Origin: Streptomyces typhae
Lineage (GTDB): Bacteria > Actinomycetota > Actinomycetes > Streptomycetales > Streptomycetaceae
DNA: 64,000 nt
Direction: 5' to 3'
Assembly (NCBI RefSeq): GCF_009755605.1
Contig: NZ_WPNZ01000003.1
Location: 62,001 to 126,000, forward strand
Positions 16,107 through 25,595 of the stretch are shown in pieces. The notes below the pieces were generated by a model. The model saw nothing but the letters and a program-made list of their open reading frames with translations, was not told the origin of the DNA and did no database searches. Numbering within the stretch: the stretch's first letter is position 1; each line of letters starts with the position of its first letter. The position numbers were made by a program, and so were the translations under genes.

Positions 16107-17987
16107 GTGACACAGTCCGCGCCCGGCCCGAAATCCTCCGGTTCCCCGCAGCGGGTCGGCTACCGGAGCGACCCGCACTTCGAGGACATCGCGAACGCCT
16201 CCTGGTGGCGGATGGCCGCCCGGCTTCCCCGTACGCTCACCGCCGCGGCTCGCCTCGGCTGGGCCGCCGATCGCCCCGCGATGCTCTGTCTTGGCCTGTG
16301 CCAGCTGGTGGTAGCCGTCTCCTCGGCCGTCTCGCTCGGTGCGCTGCCCGGCGCGATGAACCACCTCTTCAGCGGCGGCGCGGTCGCCGACCGGGTGGGC
16401 TCCGCGACGCCCGCGCTGATCGTGGTCGCCGTGGCCACGGGGGTGCGGGCCGGGGCCGACGTGCTCGCCGTGTACGCCTCCGCCAGGCTGGCGCCTGAGG
16501 TCGCCACCGAGGCGGACCTTCAGATCCTGGCCGCGACCCCGGAGGTGGAGCTGGAGGCGTACGACCGGCCCGGTTTCACCGACCGCCTCCAGGCCGCGGG
16601 CAAAGGGGCGGAGGCAACGGAGAACCTGATCGGCGACACCCAGGCGCTGGTTTCCGCGCTCGCCCAGCTCGTCGCCGCCGCCTCGGTTCTGACGGTCCTG
16701 CACCCCCTGCTTCTGCCTCTTCTGGTGCTGGCCGTGGTGCCCAAGGGCGCCGCCGCCGTCACCATCGCGCGGATCCAGCACCGGGCGGACCACCAGAACA
16801 TCTCGGACAACCACCTGCGATACCTGCTCAGGTACTACTCCACCGACCGCCGCACCGCCGCCGAGGTTCGTGCCACCACCATGACGGGCTTCCTGGCCTC
16901 CTGGTACCGCCAGATCACGGATCGGATCAAGGCCACCCACCGGGCGGCGGCCCCGCGTGTCCTGCGCGTGACCCTGCTCGGCTCCGCCGCCAGCGGCCTG
17001 ATGCTCGGCGCGACCTGGGTCGCGCTCGGGTGGCTGGCCGCCACCGGCCGGATGGACCTGGCCGTCGCCGCGACCGCCGTCATCGCGGTTCGAACCTCGA
17101 CCGGCGCCCTGACCTCCCTGGTCATGGCCGCTGCAAGACTGTTCCGAACGTCGCTGTACCTGGACGACTGGCAGGCGTTCCTGCGCCGGGCGAAGGCCCT
17201 GCGCGCCGTACGCGGCACCGCCTTCATCGCGGCCGCCGGGCCCGCCGAGATCCGCGCCGAGAACGTCTCCTACACCTATCCGGGCGCCAAGACCCCGGCG
17301 GTCGACGGCGTCAGCCTCACCCTGCGGCGCGGCGAGCTCATCGCGTTGGTGGGCGAGAACGGCTCCGGCAAGACCACGCTCTCCGCGCTGCTGACCGGGC
17401 TGCGGGTCGCGACCGGCGGAGGCAGGGTGACCTGGGACGACACCGACCTCACCGAGGCCGACCCGCACAGCGTGTGGGCGCGGGTCGGCCTGGTGCCGCA
17501 GGACTACACGCGCTGGCCCATGGACCTGCGCGCCAACATCCACCTCGGCCAGCCCCGCACCGAAGACGACGCCCTCCTCCTGGACGCGGCGAAGGCGGCC
17601 GGCGCGGACAGCGTCATCGCGAAGGTCCCGTACGGCCTGGACACCCTCGTGGCGAGTTCGAACTGGGGCGGCACCGACCTGTCCGGCGGGCAGTGGCAGA
17701 GAATCGCGGTCGCCAGGGCGTTCTACAGGGACGCCGCGGTGCTGATGCTGGACGAGCCGACGTCCGCGATGGATCCGCGGGCCGAGCATCTGGTGATCCG
17801 CCGGTTCAAGGAGCTCGCCGCGGGCAAGGCCGCCGTGTTCGTCACGCACAACATGGAGAACGCCCGCATCGCGGACCGCATCATCGTCCTCGACCAGGGG
17901 CGCGTCGCCGAGTCCGACACCTTCGAGGCGCTCCTGGACGCGGGCGGAATCTTCGCCGAGCTGTACAAACTCTCCCAGGACCGGTGA
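16107..17987 (+). CDS. ABC transporter, fused permease and ATPase (exporter type)
   Basis: About 626 aa. The N-terminal half has about six membrane helices (for example PAMLCLGLCQLVVAVSSAVS and TLLGSAASGLMLGATWVALG). The C-terminal half is a complete ATPase: Walker A GENGSGKTT, Q-loop LVPQDYTRWP, signature LSGGQWQRIAVARA, Walker B VLMLDEPTSAMD and the H-loop FVTHN. This half-size arrangement is typical of type IV exporters that work as dimers. GTG at 16107 is preferred for its AGGA spacing; ATG at 16098 is an alternative. No substrate can be deduced. It follows the decayed DUF397 copy. Confidence 0.88.
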   Translation: MTQSAPGPKSSGSPQRVGYRSDPHFEDIANASWWRMAARLPRTLTAAARLGWAADRPAMLCLGLCQLVVAVSSAVSLGALPGAMNHLFSGGAVADRVGSATPALIVVAVATGVRAGADVLAVYASARLAPEVATEADLQILAATPEVELEAYDRPGFTDRLQAAGKGAEATENLIGDTQALVSALAQLVAAASVLTVLHPLLLPLLVLAVVPKGAAAVTIARIQHRADHQNISDNHLRYLLRYYSTDRRTAAEVRATTMTGFLASWYRQITDRIKATHRAAAPRVLRVTLLGSAASGLMLGATWVALGWLAATGRMDLAVAATAVIAVRTSTGALTSLVMAAARLFRTSLYLDDWQAFLRRAKALRAVRGTAFIAAAGPAEIRAENVSYTYPGAKTPAVDGVSLTLRRGELIALVGENGSGKTTLSALLTGLRVATGGGRVTWDDTDLTEADPHSVWARVGLVPQDYTRWPMDLRANIHLGQPRTEDDALLLDAAKAAGADSVIAKVPYGLDTLVASSNWGGTDLSGGQWQRIAVARAFYRDAAVLMLDEPTSAMDPRAEHLVIRRFKELAAGKAAVFVTHNMENARIADRIIVLDQGRVAESDTFEALLDAGGIFAELYKLSQDR

Positions 17988-18120
17988 GAAGTCCGATCAG
18001 GGCGATCCGCCCTCCACTGACGCCGACAGCATAACGAGCCGACCACATAACGACTTGATAGCCCCCAACCCACCGCCCCTTGACGCCCTCTGCCCAGAGA
18101 CTTACGTTCCTCGCATCCAA

Positions 18121-18135
18121 TAGGAAGCCTTCCTA
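18121..18135. promoter_or_regulatory. Probable CsnR-type operator
   Basis: TAGGAAG-C-CTTCCTA is a perfect 15-bp dyad ending 49 bp before the ROK regulator start. AGGAA/TTCCT dyads with a one-base centre are the form I recall for ROK/CsnR operators in Streptomyces. The position suggests autoregulation and control of the downstream operon. Confidence 0.65.
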
Positions 18136-18184
18136 ACAGTGAAGCGGGGGAGGCGGGCAGCCGAAGGGCAGGTGTCGAACAGCG

Positions 18185-19405
18185 ATGGCAGGATCCACCC
18201 CACCCAGCGGGCCCCCCGGCGCGCCGGGAGCTCCGGGAACCCCCGTGTCCCCGGGAACCCCGGGGACACCCCGCGTACTGCGGGCCATGAACGACCGCGC
18301 CGCCCTCGACCTCCTCGCCGCCCACGGGCCACTGACCCGTACCCGCATCGGTGAGCTGACGGGGCTGTCGAAGCCGACGACCTCGCAGTTGCTGAGCCGC
18401 CTGGAGGCGGGGGGCCTCGTCCGGACCACCGGGAGGCAGAGCGGCAGGCCGGGGCCGAACGCGGCGCTGTACGAGATCGACCCCTCGGTCGGCCACGTGG
18501 CGGCGCTGTCGGCGGACCCCTTCGGGCTCAGCGCCCTGGTGGCCGACATCACCGGCCGCGAGGTGGGCCGCTTCCGCATCGAGGCGGACGCGGTCGCCGA
18601 GGACGTACGCAACCGCACCGCGCAGCTGGTCGCGGAGGCCGTCGACGGGGCGCTCGCCGAGGCCGGGGGGCTCGGCCACGACGACCTGCGGGCCACCGTC
18701 ATCGGCACCCCCGGTGCCATCGACCCGCGCACGGGCCAGCTCCGCTACGCCCCGCACCTGCCGGGCTGGCACTCCCGCACGCTCCGCGACGAGCTCGCGG
18801 AAGTCCTCGGCACCCCGGTGACCATCGAGAACGACGTGAACCTCGCCGCCATCGCCGAGCAGTACGAGGGCGCCGCCCAGGACCACGACGACTTCGTGCT
18901 CGCCTGGCTGGACGAGGGCGTGGGCGCGGCGATCGTGCTGGGCGGGACGCTGCTGCGCGGGGCGACCGGCGGCGCGGGCGAGATCGGCTACATGCCGGTT
19001 CCCGGCGCCCCCCTGCTGCGCGGCGCCCCGACCGGCGCCCCCGGCTCGTACCGGGGCGGCTTCGAGAGCCTCGTCGCCGGCGCCGTGATCCGCGAGCGCG
19101 CGGGCGGCAAGTCCATCCCCGACGCCCTCGCCGACCCGGCCGTGCTCGACGACCTGGCCCGGCACATCGCCGGCGGCCTCGCCGCCGTCGTCGCGGTCGT
19201 CGACCCCGAACTCGTCGTCATGTCCGGCCAGGTGGCCCAGGCGGGCGGCGAGAAGCTGCGGCTGCGCGTCAAGGAGGAGATGACGGGGCTCGCCCTGCCC
19301 CGCCCACTGCTCCGGATCAGCGAACTGGATGGCGACCCCATCCTCACCGGCGCGCTCCGCACCGCCCTCACCCAGGCCCGCGACACCCTCTTCGACACGG
19401 CCTGA
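18185..19405 (+). CDS. csnR: ROK-family transcriptional regulator, CsnR-like
   Basis: A 406-aa protein. Residues 1-37 are Gly/Pro-rich, then a winged HTH (MNDRAALDLLAAHGPLTRTR, GLSKPTTSQLLSRLEAGG), then a ROK sugar-binding domain with ENDVNLAAIAE and the GGAGEIGYMPV segment. The usual ROK zinc-site cysteines are not evident, as in many regulator-type members. It heads an operon of ABC importer, GH4 glycosidase and kinase, the layout of the csnR-K locus for chitosan-derived glucosamine oligosaccharides. It likely represses its own operon from the dyad at 18121. The symbol rests on synteny, so it is probable rather than proven. Confidence 0.85.
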   Translation: MAGSTPPSGPPGAPGAPGTPVSPGTPGTPRVLRAMNDRAALDLLAAHGPLTRTRIGELTGLSKPTTSQLLSRLEAGGLVRTTGRQSGRPGPNAALYEIDPSVGHVAALSADPFGLSALVADITGREVGRFRIEADAVAEDVRNRTAQLVAEAVDGALAEAGGLGHDDLRATVIGTPGAIDPRTGQLRYAPHLPGWHSRTLRDELAEVLGTPVTIENDVNLAAIAEQYEGAAQDHDDFVLAWLDEGVGAAIVLGGTLLRGATGGAGEIGYMPVPGAPLLRGAPTGAPGSYRGGFESLVAGAVIRERAGGKSIPDALADPAVLDDLARHIAGGLAAVVAVVDPELVVMSGQVAQAGGEKLRLRVKEEMTGLALPRPLLRISELDGDPILTGALRTALTQARDTLFDTA

Positions 19406-19415
19406 GCGGCCCCCT

Positions 19416-19466
19416 CCCGGTCCCTGGACACGCCACCCTCCCCCGGTCCCCCGGTCCCTGGACACG
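19416..19466. repeat. 17-bp direct repeat between csnR and csnE
   Basis: CCCGGTCCCTGGACACG occurs at 19416-19432 and exactly again at 19450-19466, each followed by a CCCTCCCCCGG tract. It fills most of the 105-bp gap between the regulator and the binding-protein gene. Confidence 0.7.
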
Positions 19467-19510
19467 TCCCCCTCCCCCGGATACTCCCCCTCCCGCAAAG
19501 GAAGTCCGCC

Positions 19511-20863
19511 ATGCCGCGATGGCGCATACGCCGCACCCGCGTGCCCGCCGTGCCGGTCGTGCTGGCCGCCGCCGGACTGCTCCTGTCCGGCTGCGCCAAC
19601 CCGAGCACCGGCAGTGCCGACGACGACCCCACCAAGCCGGTGACGCTGAAGTTCTGGCACGGCTGGGCGGCGCCCAGCGAGGTCGAGGCGATCAACGACA
19701 GCATCGACCGGTTCGAGGAGCAGCACCCGAACATCAAGGTCAAGGCCACCGGCAACGTCACCGACGAGACCATCAACCAGGCCCTCAGGGCGGGCGGCGG
19801 CGAGGCCCCCGACGTGGTGACGTCGTTCACCACGAACAACGTCGGCCAGTACTGCGACTCCGGCATGTGGGTGAACCTCGACCCCTTCATGAAGAAGACC
19901 GGGCTCGACAAGAAGAAGACGTTCCCCAAGACGCTGCTCGACTACACGAGCTACAAGGGCACCCAGTGCGCGCTGCCGCTCCTCGCCGACGCGTTCGGCA
20001 TGTACTACAACAAGGACGCCTTCAAGGAGGCGGGCATCGCCCGTCCGCCCCGCACCATGTCGGAGTTCACGGCCGCCGCGAAGAAGCTGACCGTGCGCAA
20101 GGGCAAGGACTCGTACCGGCGCGTCGGCTTCATGCCCAACTTCCGGCTCTACCAGAACAGCCCCGACCGGATGTTCGCGCAGTGGAGCCCCCAGTACTTC
20201 GGCGCCGACGGCAAGGCCCGCCTCGCCGACGAGCCCGGCTCGTACGAGTTCTTCAAGGCCGCCGGTGAACTGGTGCGGGCCCAGGGCGGCTACGACGCCC
20301 TGGAGAAGTTCCGCACCACCTTCGGCGACGAGATGTCCAGCCAGAACGCCTTCCTCACCCAGAAGCTCGCCATGCACCTGGACGGCGAGTGGCGCGGCCT
20401 GATGCTGGACGAGGCCAAGGCGAAGTTCGACTGGGGCGTGGCGCCGCTGCCGGTGCCCGACGACCGGGCCGACACCTACGGCAAGGGCTTCATCACGGGC
20501 ACCGTCGCGGGCATCGCGCACAGCAGCAAGCACCAGAACGCCGCCTGGGAGCTGGTCAGGTTCCTGACAGCCGACACCGACCAGGTCGTCGAGTTCGCCA
20601 ACGCCATCCACAACGTGCCCTCGACGTTCGAGGCCCTGAAGTCCCCGAAGCTGGACGCCGACCCCAGGTTCCGCACCTTCTTCAAGATCCTGGAGAACCA
20701 GTACAGCCAGGCGCTCCCGCCCTCCACCAACGGCGGCGCGTACGTCGTCTCGCTCCAGGACTTCTCGTACGGAGTCGAGGCCGGACGGGTGAAGGACCTG
20801 CGCAAGGGCCTGAAGAAGCTCGACGACCAGATCGACGCCGACAACCTCCAGGCAGAGAACTGA
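19511..20863 (+). CDS. csnE: Sugar ABC transporter substrate-binding lipoprotein, CsnE-like
   Basis: The N-terminus carries basic residues, a hydrophobic stretch and a lipobox LLLSGC with Cys at about residue 28, so it is a lipid-anchored extracellular protein. The rest is a family 1 solute-binding fold: TLKFWHGWAAPSEVEAIND near the start, ADAFGMYYNKDAFKEAG and LAMHLDGEWRGLM. AAAGGAAG precedes the ATG at 19511. 450 aa is normal. It delivers oligosaccharide, probably glucosamine oligomers by synteny, to the two permeases downstream. No ATPase gene lies in the operon, so a shared MsiK-type ATPase is expected. Confidence 0.9.
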   Translation: MPRWRIRRTRVPAVPVVLAAAGLLLSGCANPSTGSADDDPTKPVTLKFWHGWAAPSEVEAINDSIDRFEEQHPNIKVKATGNVTDETINQALRAGGGEAPDVVTSFTTNNVGQYCDSGMWVNLDPFMKKTGLDKKKTFPKTLLDYTSYKGTQCALPLLADAFGMYYNKDAFKEAGIARPPRTMSEFTAAAKKLTVRKGKDSYRRVGFMPNFRLYQNSPDRMFAQWSPQYFGADGKARLADEPGSYEFFKAAGELVRAQGGYDALEKFRTTFGDEMSSQNAFLTQKLAMHLDGEWRGLMLDEAKAKFDWGVAPLPVPDDRADTYGKGFITGTVAGIAHSSKHQNAAWELVRFLTADTDQVVEFANAIHNVPSTFEALKSPKLDADPRFRTFFKILENQYSQALPPSTNGGAYVVSLQDFSYGVEAGRVKDLRKGLKKLDDQIDADNLQAEN

Positions 20864-20876
20864 GGAGCGCCCCGCC

Positions 20877-21812
20877 ATGGCCCTGTCCCTGTCCACCCCC
20901 GCACGCCGCAGACTGCGCGTGCTCGGGTTCCTCTCCCCCTGGCTGATCGGCTTCAGCGTCTTCTTCCTCTATCCGCTGATCGCCACCGTCTACTTCTCGT
21001 TCATGCACTACAACCAGATCAAGGAGCCCACCTTCGTGGGCCTGAAGAACTGGCGGTACGTGTTCGAGCAGATGCCGCTGTTCGGCCCCGCCCTGTGGAA
21101 CACGCTGTGGCTGGTCGTGGTGATGGTGGCGCTGCGCGTGGTCTTCGGGCTCTCGCTCGGGCTGCTCGTGACGAAGCTGAAGAGCGGCGTCGGGTTCTTC
21201 CGCACCGCCTTCTACCTGCCCTACCTCGCCCCGCCGGTGGCGGCCACGGTCGCCTTCGTGTTCCTGCTCAACCCCGGCACCGGACCGGTCAACGAGATCC
21301 TCTCCAAGATCGGCATCACCGCCCCCACCTGGTTCAACGACCCGACCTGGGCGAAACCGTCCCTCGTGATGCTGTCCCTGTGGGGCATCGGCGACCTGAT
21401 GGTGATCTTCATGGCGGCGCTGCTCGACGTCCCCAAGGAGCAGTACGAGGCGGCCGACCTGGACGGCGCGGGCGCCTGGGCGAAGTTCCGGTACGTCACC
21501 TGGCCCTCGATCACCCCGATCGTGATGTTCGCGGTGGTCACCGGCGTCGTCCAGACCATGCAGTACTACACCCAGGCCCTGGTCGCCGGAAAGATCGCCT
21601 CCGGTGTCTCCATCGGCCCCGGCACGGTGATTCAGCCCGGCTATCCGGACCACTCCACCCTCACCGTGCCCCAGCTCGTCTACTCGATGGGCTTCCAGAA
21701 CTTCAACACCGGTGCGGCGTGCGTGCTCTCGCTCGTGCTCTTCGCCATCGCCATGGCCGTGACGATGCTCCTTATGCGCAAGCGCTCGGGCCTGCTCTCG
21801 GCGGAGGACTGA
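20877..21812 (+). CDS. csnF: Sugar ABC transporter permease, MalF-type
   Basis: A 311-aa protein with six predicted helices (LGFLSPWLIGFSVFFLYPLI is the first). The EAA loop reads EQYEAADLDGAGAWAKFRYV, which contacts the ATPase. It starts 13 bp after the binding-protein stop with GAGGAG upstream. It forms a heterodimeric channel with the next gene product. A MalF-type assignment follows from order and sequence. Confidence 0.92.
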   Translation: MALSLSTPARRRLRVLGFLSPWLIGFSVFFLYPLIATVYFSFMHYNQIKEPTFVGLKNWRYVFEQMPLFGPALWNTLWLVVVMVALRVVFGLSLGLLVTKLKSGVGFFRTAFYLPYLAPPVAATVAFVFLLNPGTGPVNEILSKIGITAPTWFNDPTWAKPSLVMLSLWGIGDLMVIFMAALLDVPKEQYEAADLDGAGAWAKFRYVTWPSITPIVMFAVVTGVVQTMQYYTQALVAGKIASGVSIGPGTVIQPGYPDHSTLTVPQLVYSMGFQNFNTGAACVLSLVLFAIAMAVTMLLMRKRSGLLSAED

Positions 21813-21819
21813 TCCCACC

Positions 21820-22737
21820 ATGACTTCCACGACACTCCCCGGCACGCCCGCCGCGCGGGCCGCCACCGCGGCACCCGTCGAGCCGCGCGGCCCCGAGGCC
21901 GCCCGCGCCCGCCGCAAGCGCGTCCTGCACTGGATCGCCGTGCACAGCGTCGCCATAGCGGTCGCGCTCCTGTTCGTCCTCCCCTTCGTCTTCGTCTTCC
22001 TCACCTCGGTGATGAGCGACTCGCAGGCGATGAGCGGCGACCTGTGGCCGTCCTCCTGGCACTGGGAGAACTACAAGGCCGTCTTCGAGACCGACGGCTT
22101 CCTCACCTGGTGGCGCAACTCCCTGATGTACGCGGGCCTCGGCACCCTCTTCACGGTGTGCTCGGCGATCCCCGTCGCCTACGCGCTCGCCAAGTTCCGC
22201 TTCCGCGGCCGGCGCACCGCGATGCTGCTCGTCATCTCCACGATGATGCTGCCGCCGCAGGTCATCGTGATCCCGATGTACCTGGTGTGGGCCCAGCAGT
22301 TCCACCTGTCGGGCACGCTGTGGCCGCTGATCATCCCGATGGCGTTCGGCGACGCGTACTCGATCTTCCTCCTTCGGCAGTTCCTCCTGACCATCCCCAA
22401 GGAGTACATCGAGTCGGCGCGCGTCGACGGCTGCGGCGAGTTCAGGACGCTCCTGACGATCATCGTGCCGATGGCCAAGCCCGGCATCGCGGCGATCGCC
22501 CTCTTCCAGTTCTTCTACTGCTGGAACGACTACTTCGGTCCGCAGATCTACGCGGCCCAGGACCCGACGTCCTGGACCCTCAGCTACGGCCTTGAGTCCT
22601 TCAAGAGCGCCCACATGGTGAACTGGAACATGACCATGGCGGCGACGCTCCTGGTCATGGCTCCGGTCATCGTCATCTTCTTCTTCGCACAGAAGGCCTT
22701 CGTCGAAGGCGTCACCCTCACCGGAGTAAAGGGCTGA
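21820..22737 (+). CDS. csnG: Sugar ABC transporter permease, MalG-type
   Basis: A 305-aa inner-membrane protein with six helices; the first begins near residue 45 after a Pro/Ala-rich tail. The EAA motif appears as EYIESARVDGCGEFRTLLTI. The start lies seven bases after the previous stop. It completes the importer with csnF; the C-terminus VEGVTLTGVKG is typical of MalG-like subunits. Confidence 0.92.
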   Translation: MTSTTLPGTPAARAATAAPVEPRGPEAARARRKRVLHWIAVHSVAIAVALLFVLPFVFVFLTSVMSDSQAMSGDLWPSSWHWENYKAVFETDGFLTWWRNSLMYAGLGTLFTVCSAIPVAYALAKFRFRGRRTAMLLVISTMMLPPQVIVIPMYLVWAQQFHLSGTLWPLIIPMAFGDAYSIFLLRQFLLTIPKEYIESARVDGCGEFRTLLTIIVPMAKPGIAAIALFQFFYCWNDYFGPQIYAAQDPTSWTLSYGLESFKSAHMVNWNMTMAATLLVMAPVIVIFFFAQKAFVEGVTLTGVKG

Positions 22738-22744
22738 TTCAGCA

Positions 22745-24010
22745 ATGAAGCTCGCAGTGGTCGGCGGAGGCTCGACCTACACACCCGAACTCATCGACGG
22801 ATTCGCGCGGTTGAGGGACACCCTGCCGATCGAGGAACTCGTCCTCGTCGACCCGGCGGCCGACCGCCTGGAGCTGGTCGGCGGCCTCGCCCGCCGCATC
22901 TTCGCCAAGCAGGGCCACCCCGGCAGGATCGTCACCACCTCCGACGTGGACGCGGGCGTCGCCGACGCCGACGCGGTCCTGCTCCAGCTGCGCGTCGGCG
23001 GCCAGGCGGCCCGCCAGCAGGACGAGACGTGGCCGCTCGACTGCGGCTGCGTCGGCCAGGAGACCACCGGCGCGGGCGGCCTCGCCAAGGCCCTGCGCAC
23101 GGTCCCCGTCGTCCTCGACATCGCCGAACGCGTCCGCCGCACCAACCCGAACGCGTGGATCATCGACTTCACCAACCCCGTGGGCATCGTCACCCGCGCC
23201 CTCCTCCAGGCCGGTCACAAGGCCGTCGGCCTGTGCAACGTCGCGATCGGCTTCCAGCGGAAGTTCGCCGCGCACCTGGGCGTGGACCCGGCCCGGATCC
23301 ACCTGGACCACGTCGGCCTCAACCACCTCACGTGGGAGACGGGCGTGCGCCTCGGCGGCCCCGACGGCGAGAACGTCCTGCCCCGGCTGCTCGCCGAGCA
23401 CGGCGAGGCCGTCGCCGAGGACCTGCGCATGCCGCAGGCGATCGTGGACCGCCTCGGCGTCGTCCCCTCCTACTACCTGCGCTACTTCTACCAGCACGAC
23501 GCCGTGGTGGAGGAGCTGCGCACCAAGCCGTCGCGCGCCGCGGAAGTCGCCGCGATGGAGAAGGAACTCCTGGAGATGTACGGCGACCCGTCCCTGGACG
23601 AGAAGCCGGACCTGCTCGCCAAGCGCGGTGGAGCGTTCTACTCGGAGGCGGCGGTCGACCTGGCCGCCTCCCTCCTCGGCGGCGGCGGAAGCCCGTACCA
23701 GGTGGTCAACACGTACAACAACGGCACCCTCCCCTTCCTCCCCGACGACGCGGTGATCGAGGTCCAGGCGTCCGTGGACGCCACGGGCACGACCCCGCTC
23801 GCCGTCCCGTCCCTGGACCCGCTGTTCTCGGGCCTGATCGCGAACGTCACCGCGTACGAGGATCTCGCGCTGCACGCCGCCCTGCACGGCGGCCGCGACC
23901 GCGTCTTCAAGGCACTGCTCGCCCACCCCCTGGTGGGCCAGTACGCGTACGCGGAGCAGCTCACGGACAAGCTGATCGCACACAACCGGGAGCACCTCGC
24001 GTGGGCCTGA
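22745..24010 (+). CDS. csnH: Family 4 glycoside hydrolase (6-phospho-beta-glucosidase type), CsnH-like
   Basis: A 421-aa GH4 enzyme using NAD and a metal. The N-terminus KLAVVGGGSTYTPELIDG is the dinucleotide-binding loop; IDFTNPVGIVTRAL and GLCNVAIGFQ contain the metal-site Cys, and HVGLNHLTW carries the metal-site His. GH4 enzymes cleave by a redox-elimination mechanism. With the kinase gene directly downstream, it probably acts on imported glucosamine oligomers, phosphorylated or not. The start is 7 bp after csnG. Confidence 0.88.
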   Translation: MKLAVVGGGSTYTPELIDGFARLRDTLPIEELVLVDPAADRLELVGGLARRIFAKQGHPGRIVTTSDVDAGVADADAVLLQLRVGGQAARQQDETWPLDCGCVGQETTGAGGLAKALRTVPVVLDIAERVRRTNPNAWIIDFTNPVGIVTRALLQAGHKAVGLCNVAIGFQRKFAAHLGVDPARIHLDHVGLNHLTWETGVRLGGPDGENVLPRLLAEHGEAVAEDLRMPQAIVDRLGVVPSYYLRYFYQHDAVVEELRTKPSRAAEVAAMEKELLEMYGDPSLDEKPDLLAKRGGAFYSEAAVDLAASLLGGGGSPYQVVNTYNNGTLPFLPDDAVIEVQASVDATGTTPLAVPSLDPLFSGLIANVTAYEDLALHAALHGGRDRVFKALLAHPLVGQYAYAEQLTDKLIAHNREHLAWA

Positions 24011-25026
24011 GCACTCCGCACGGCACCGGCCCCGCGGCGTCCGGGGCACTGCTCGCCATCGACGCGGGCAACAGCAAGACCGACGTCGCGGTCGTCACGG
24101 CCGAGGGGCAGGTCGTCGGCACGGCCCGCGGGGGCGGGTTCCAGCCCCCGCAGGCCGGCCTCGAACCGGCGGTGGACGTCCTCGCGGAGGCGGTCTCCCG
24201 CGCGCTCGCCGAGGCGGGCACCCCCGTGATCGGGCACGTCTCCGCGTGCCTGGCCAACGCCGACCTGCCCGTGGAGGAACGGCAGTACGCGGAAGCGGTA
24301 CGGCGGCGCGGCTGGAGCGACAGCGTCGACGTGCGCAACGACACCTTCGCGATACTCCGCGCGGGCCTCGTCGAGGACGCCGAGCCGCGCGGCGTCGCCG
24401 TGGTGTGCGGCGCGGGCGTCAACTGCGTGGGCATGCTGCCCGACGGGCGGACCGCCCGGTTCCCCGCGATCGGGAAGATCTCCGGGGACTGGGGCGGGGG
24501 CGGGGGCCTCGCCCTGGAGGCGCTGTGGCACGCCGCCCGCGCGGAGGACGGCCGCGGCGGGCCCACCGCCCTCATGGGCGCGCTCCCCGCCCACTTCGGC
24601 CTGCCCACGATGTACGCGCTCATCGAGGCGCTGCACCTGGGCGACATCCCCACCGCCCGGCAGCACGAACTGACGCCCGTCCTGTTCGCGGTGGCCGCGG
24701 ACGGCGACCCCGTCGCCTGTTCCCTGGTCGACCGCATGGCCGAGGAGGTCGTCGCCATGTCGACGGTCGCCCTCGACCGGCTCGGTCTCCTGGACGAGAC
24801 CGCGCCCGTGCTGCTCGGCGGCAGTGTCCTGGCCGCCCGGCACCGGCGCCTGGACGACGGTGTCCGGGCGCGGCTCGCCGAGCGCGCGCCCAAGGCCGTG
24901 CCCCGCGTGGTCACGGAACCCCCCGTGCTCGGGGCCATCCTGCTCGGCCTCGACGAGACAGCCGCCCCGGCAACCGCGTACGCCCGCGCCCGCACCCACT
25001 ACACCCCTGCGGCCAGCCGCCCCTGA
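24001..25026 (+). CDS. csnK: BadF/BadG-type sugar kinase (N-acetylglucosamine kinase-like), CsnK-like
   Basis: GTG at 24001 overlaps the GH4 stop by ten bases. The 341-aa product has the ASKHA phosphate loop LLAIDAGNSKTDVAVVTAEG, the second phosphate loop VAVVCGAGVNCVGM, GKISGDWGGGGGLALEALW, and the adenosine motif APVLLGGSVLAA. It resembles N-acetylglucosamine/glucosamine kinases. It should phosphorylate the monosaccharide released in the cytosol. It is the last gene of the operon; repeats with terminator-like hairpins follow. Confidence 0.87.
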   Translation: MGLSTPHGTGPAASGALLAIDAGNSKTDVAVVTAEGQVVGTARGGGFQPPQAGLEPAVDVLAEAVSRALAEAGTPVIGHVSACLANADLPVEERQYAEAVRRRGWSDSVDVRNDTFAILRAGLVEDAEPRGVAVVCGAGVNCVGMLPDGRTARFPAIGKISGDWGGGGGLALEALWHAARAEDGRGGPTALMGALPAHFGLPTMYALIEALHLGDIPTARQHELTPVLFAVAADGDPVACSLVDRMAEEVVAMSTVALDRLGLLDETAPVLLGGSVLAARHRRLDDGVRARLAERAPKAVPRVVTEPPVLGAILLGLDETAAPATAYARARTHYTPAASRP

Positions 25027-25060
25027 CCCTCCCTCACCCTGCCGTCGCGCTGCCGCGCCT

Positions 25061-25328
25061 CGTCCTAGAACGCCGGACGGGCTTCTTCTCTCCCCCACCC
25101 GCCCGCCCTTCCACCGCGCTGACGCGCTTGTCCTCAATCGCCGGACAGGCTTTTCCCACCCGCCCGCCCCCATGCCCCGCCGGGGCACCCCAGCCCGGCC
25201 CGGGGAGGTCCCGGGGAAGTTGAAGCCCGTCCGGCGTTTGAGGACGAGCGCGGAGCGCGATTTCAGCCCGTCCGGCGTTTGAGGACGAGGCGCGGAGCGC
25301 CGATACGGGGTCCGGGGCGGAGCCCCGG
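25061..25328. repeat. Four-copy intergenic repeat and hairpin after the csn operon
   Basis: A word like GCCCGTCCGGCGTTTGAGGA occurs in reverse at 25061-25084 and 25129-25153 and forward at 25223-25248 and 25264-25290. The copies can therefore pair as large stem-loops. A separate hairpin CCGGGGC-GGA-GCCCCGG is at 25312-25328. This family is common between Streptomyces genes and probably terminates transcription. No gene is seen from 25027 to 25595. Confidence 0.7.
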
Positions 25329-25595
25329 GATCGGAGAAGGGGCGGGACCGGGGCGCCCCGCGAAGGACCGAGCCGCCGAGCCGCCGAGCCGAACAGCCCC
25401 CCACGGAACCGAACACCCCTGCGCAGCGTGTTCAAAGATGCCCGGTGGGGGGCCAATCCGTACAAGATCCAGTCAAGGCCTGTGCGGATGTCAGTCCGGG
25501 CGGCGATACTTGCGGCCGAGAACCACTTCCGCCGCCACCGGGGCCCGGCCCGGAAGGAAGGCCAGTCCGAAGACCAAGGGGGAGGTCAAGGTCAG

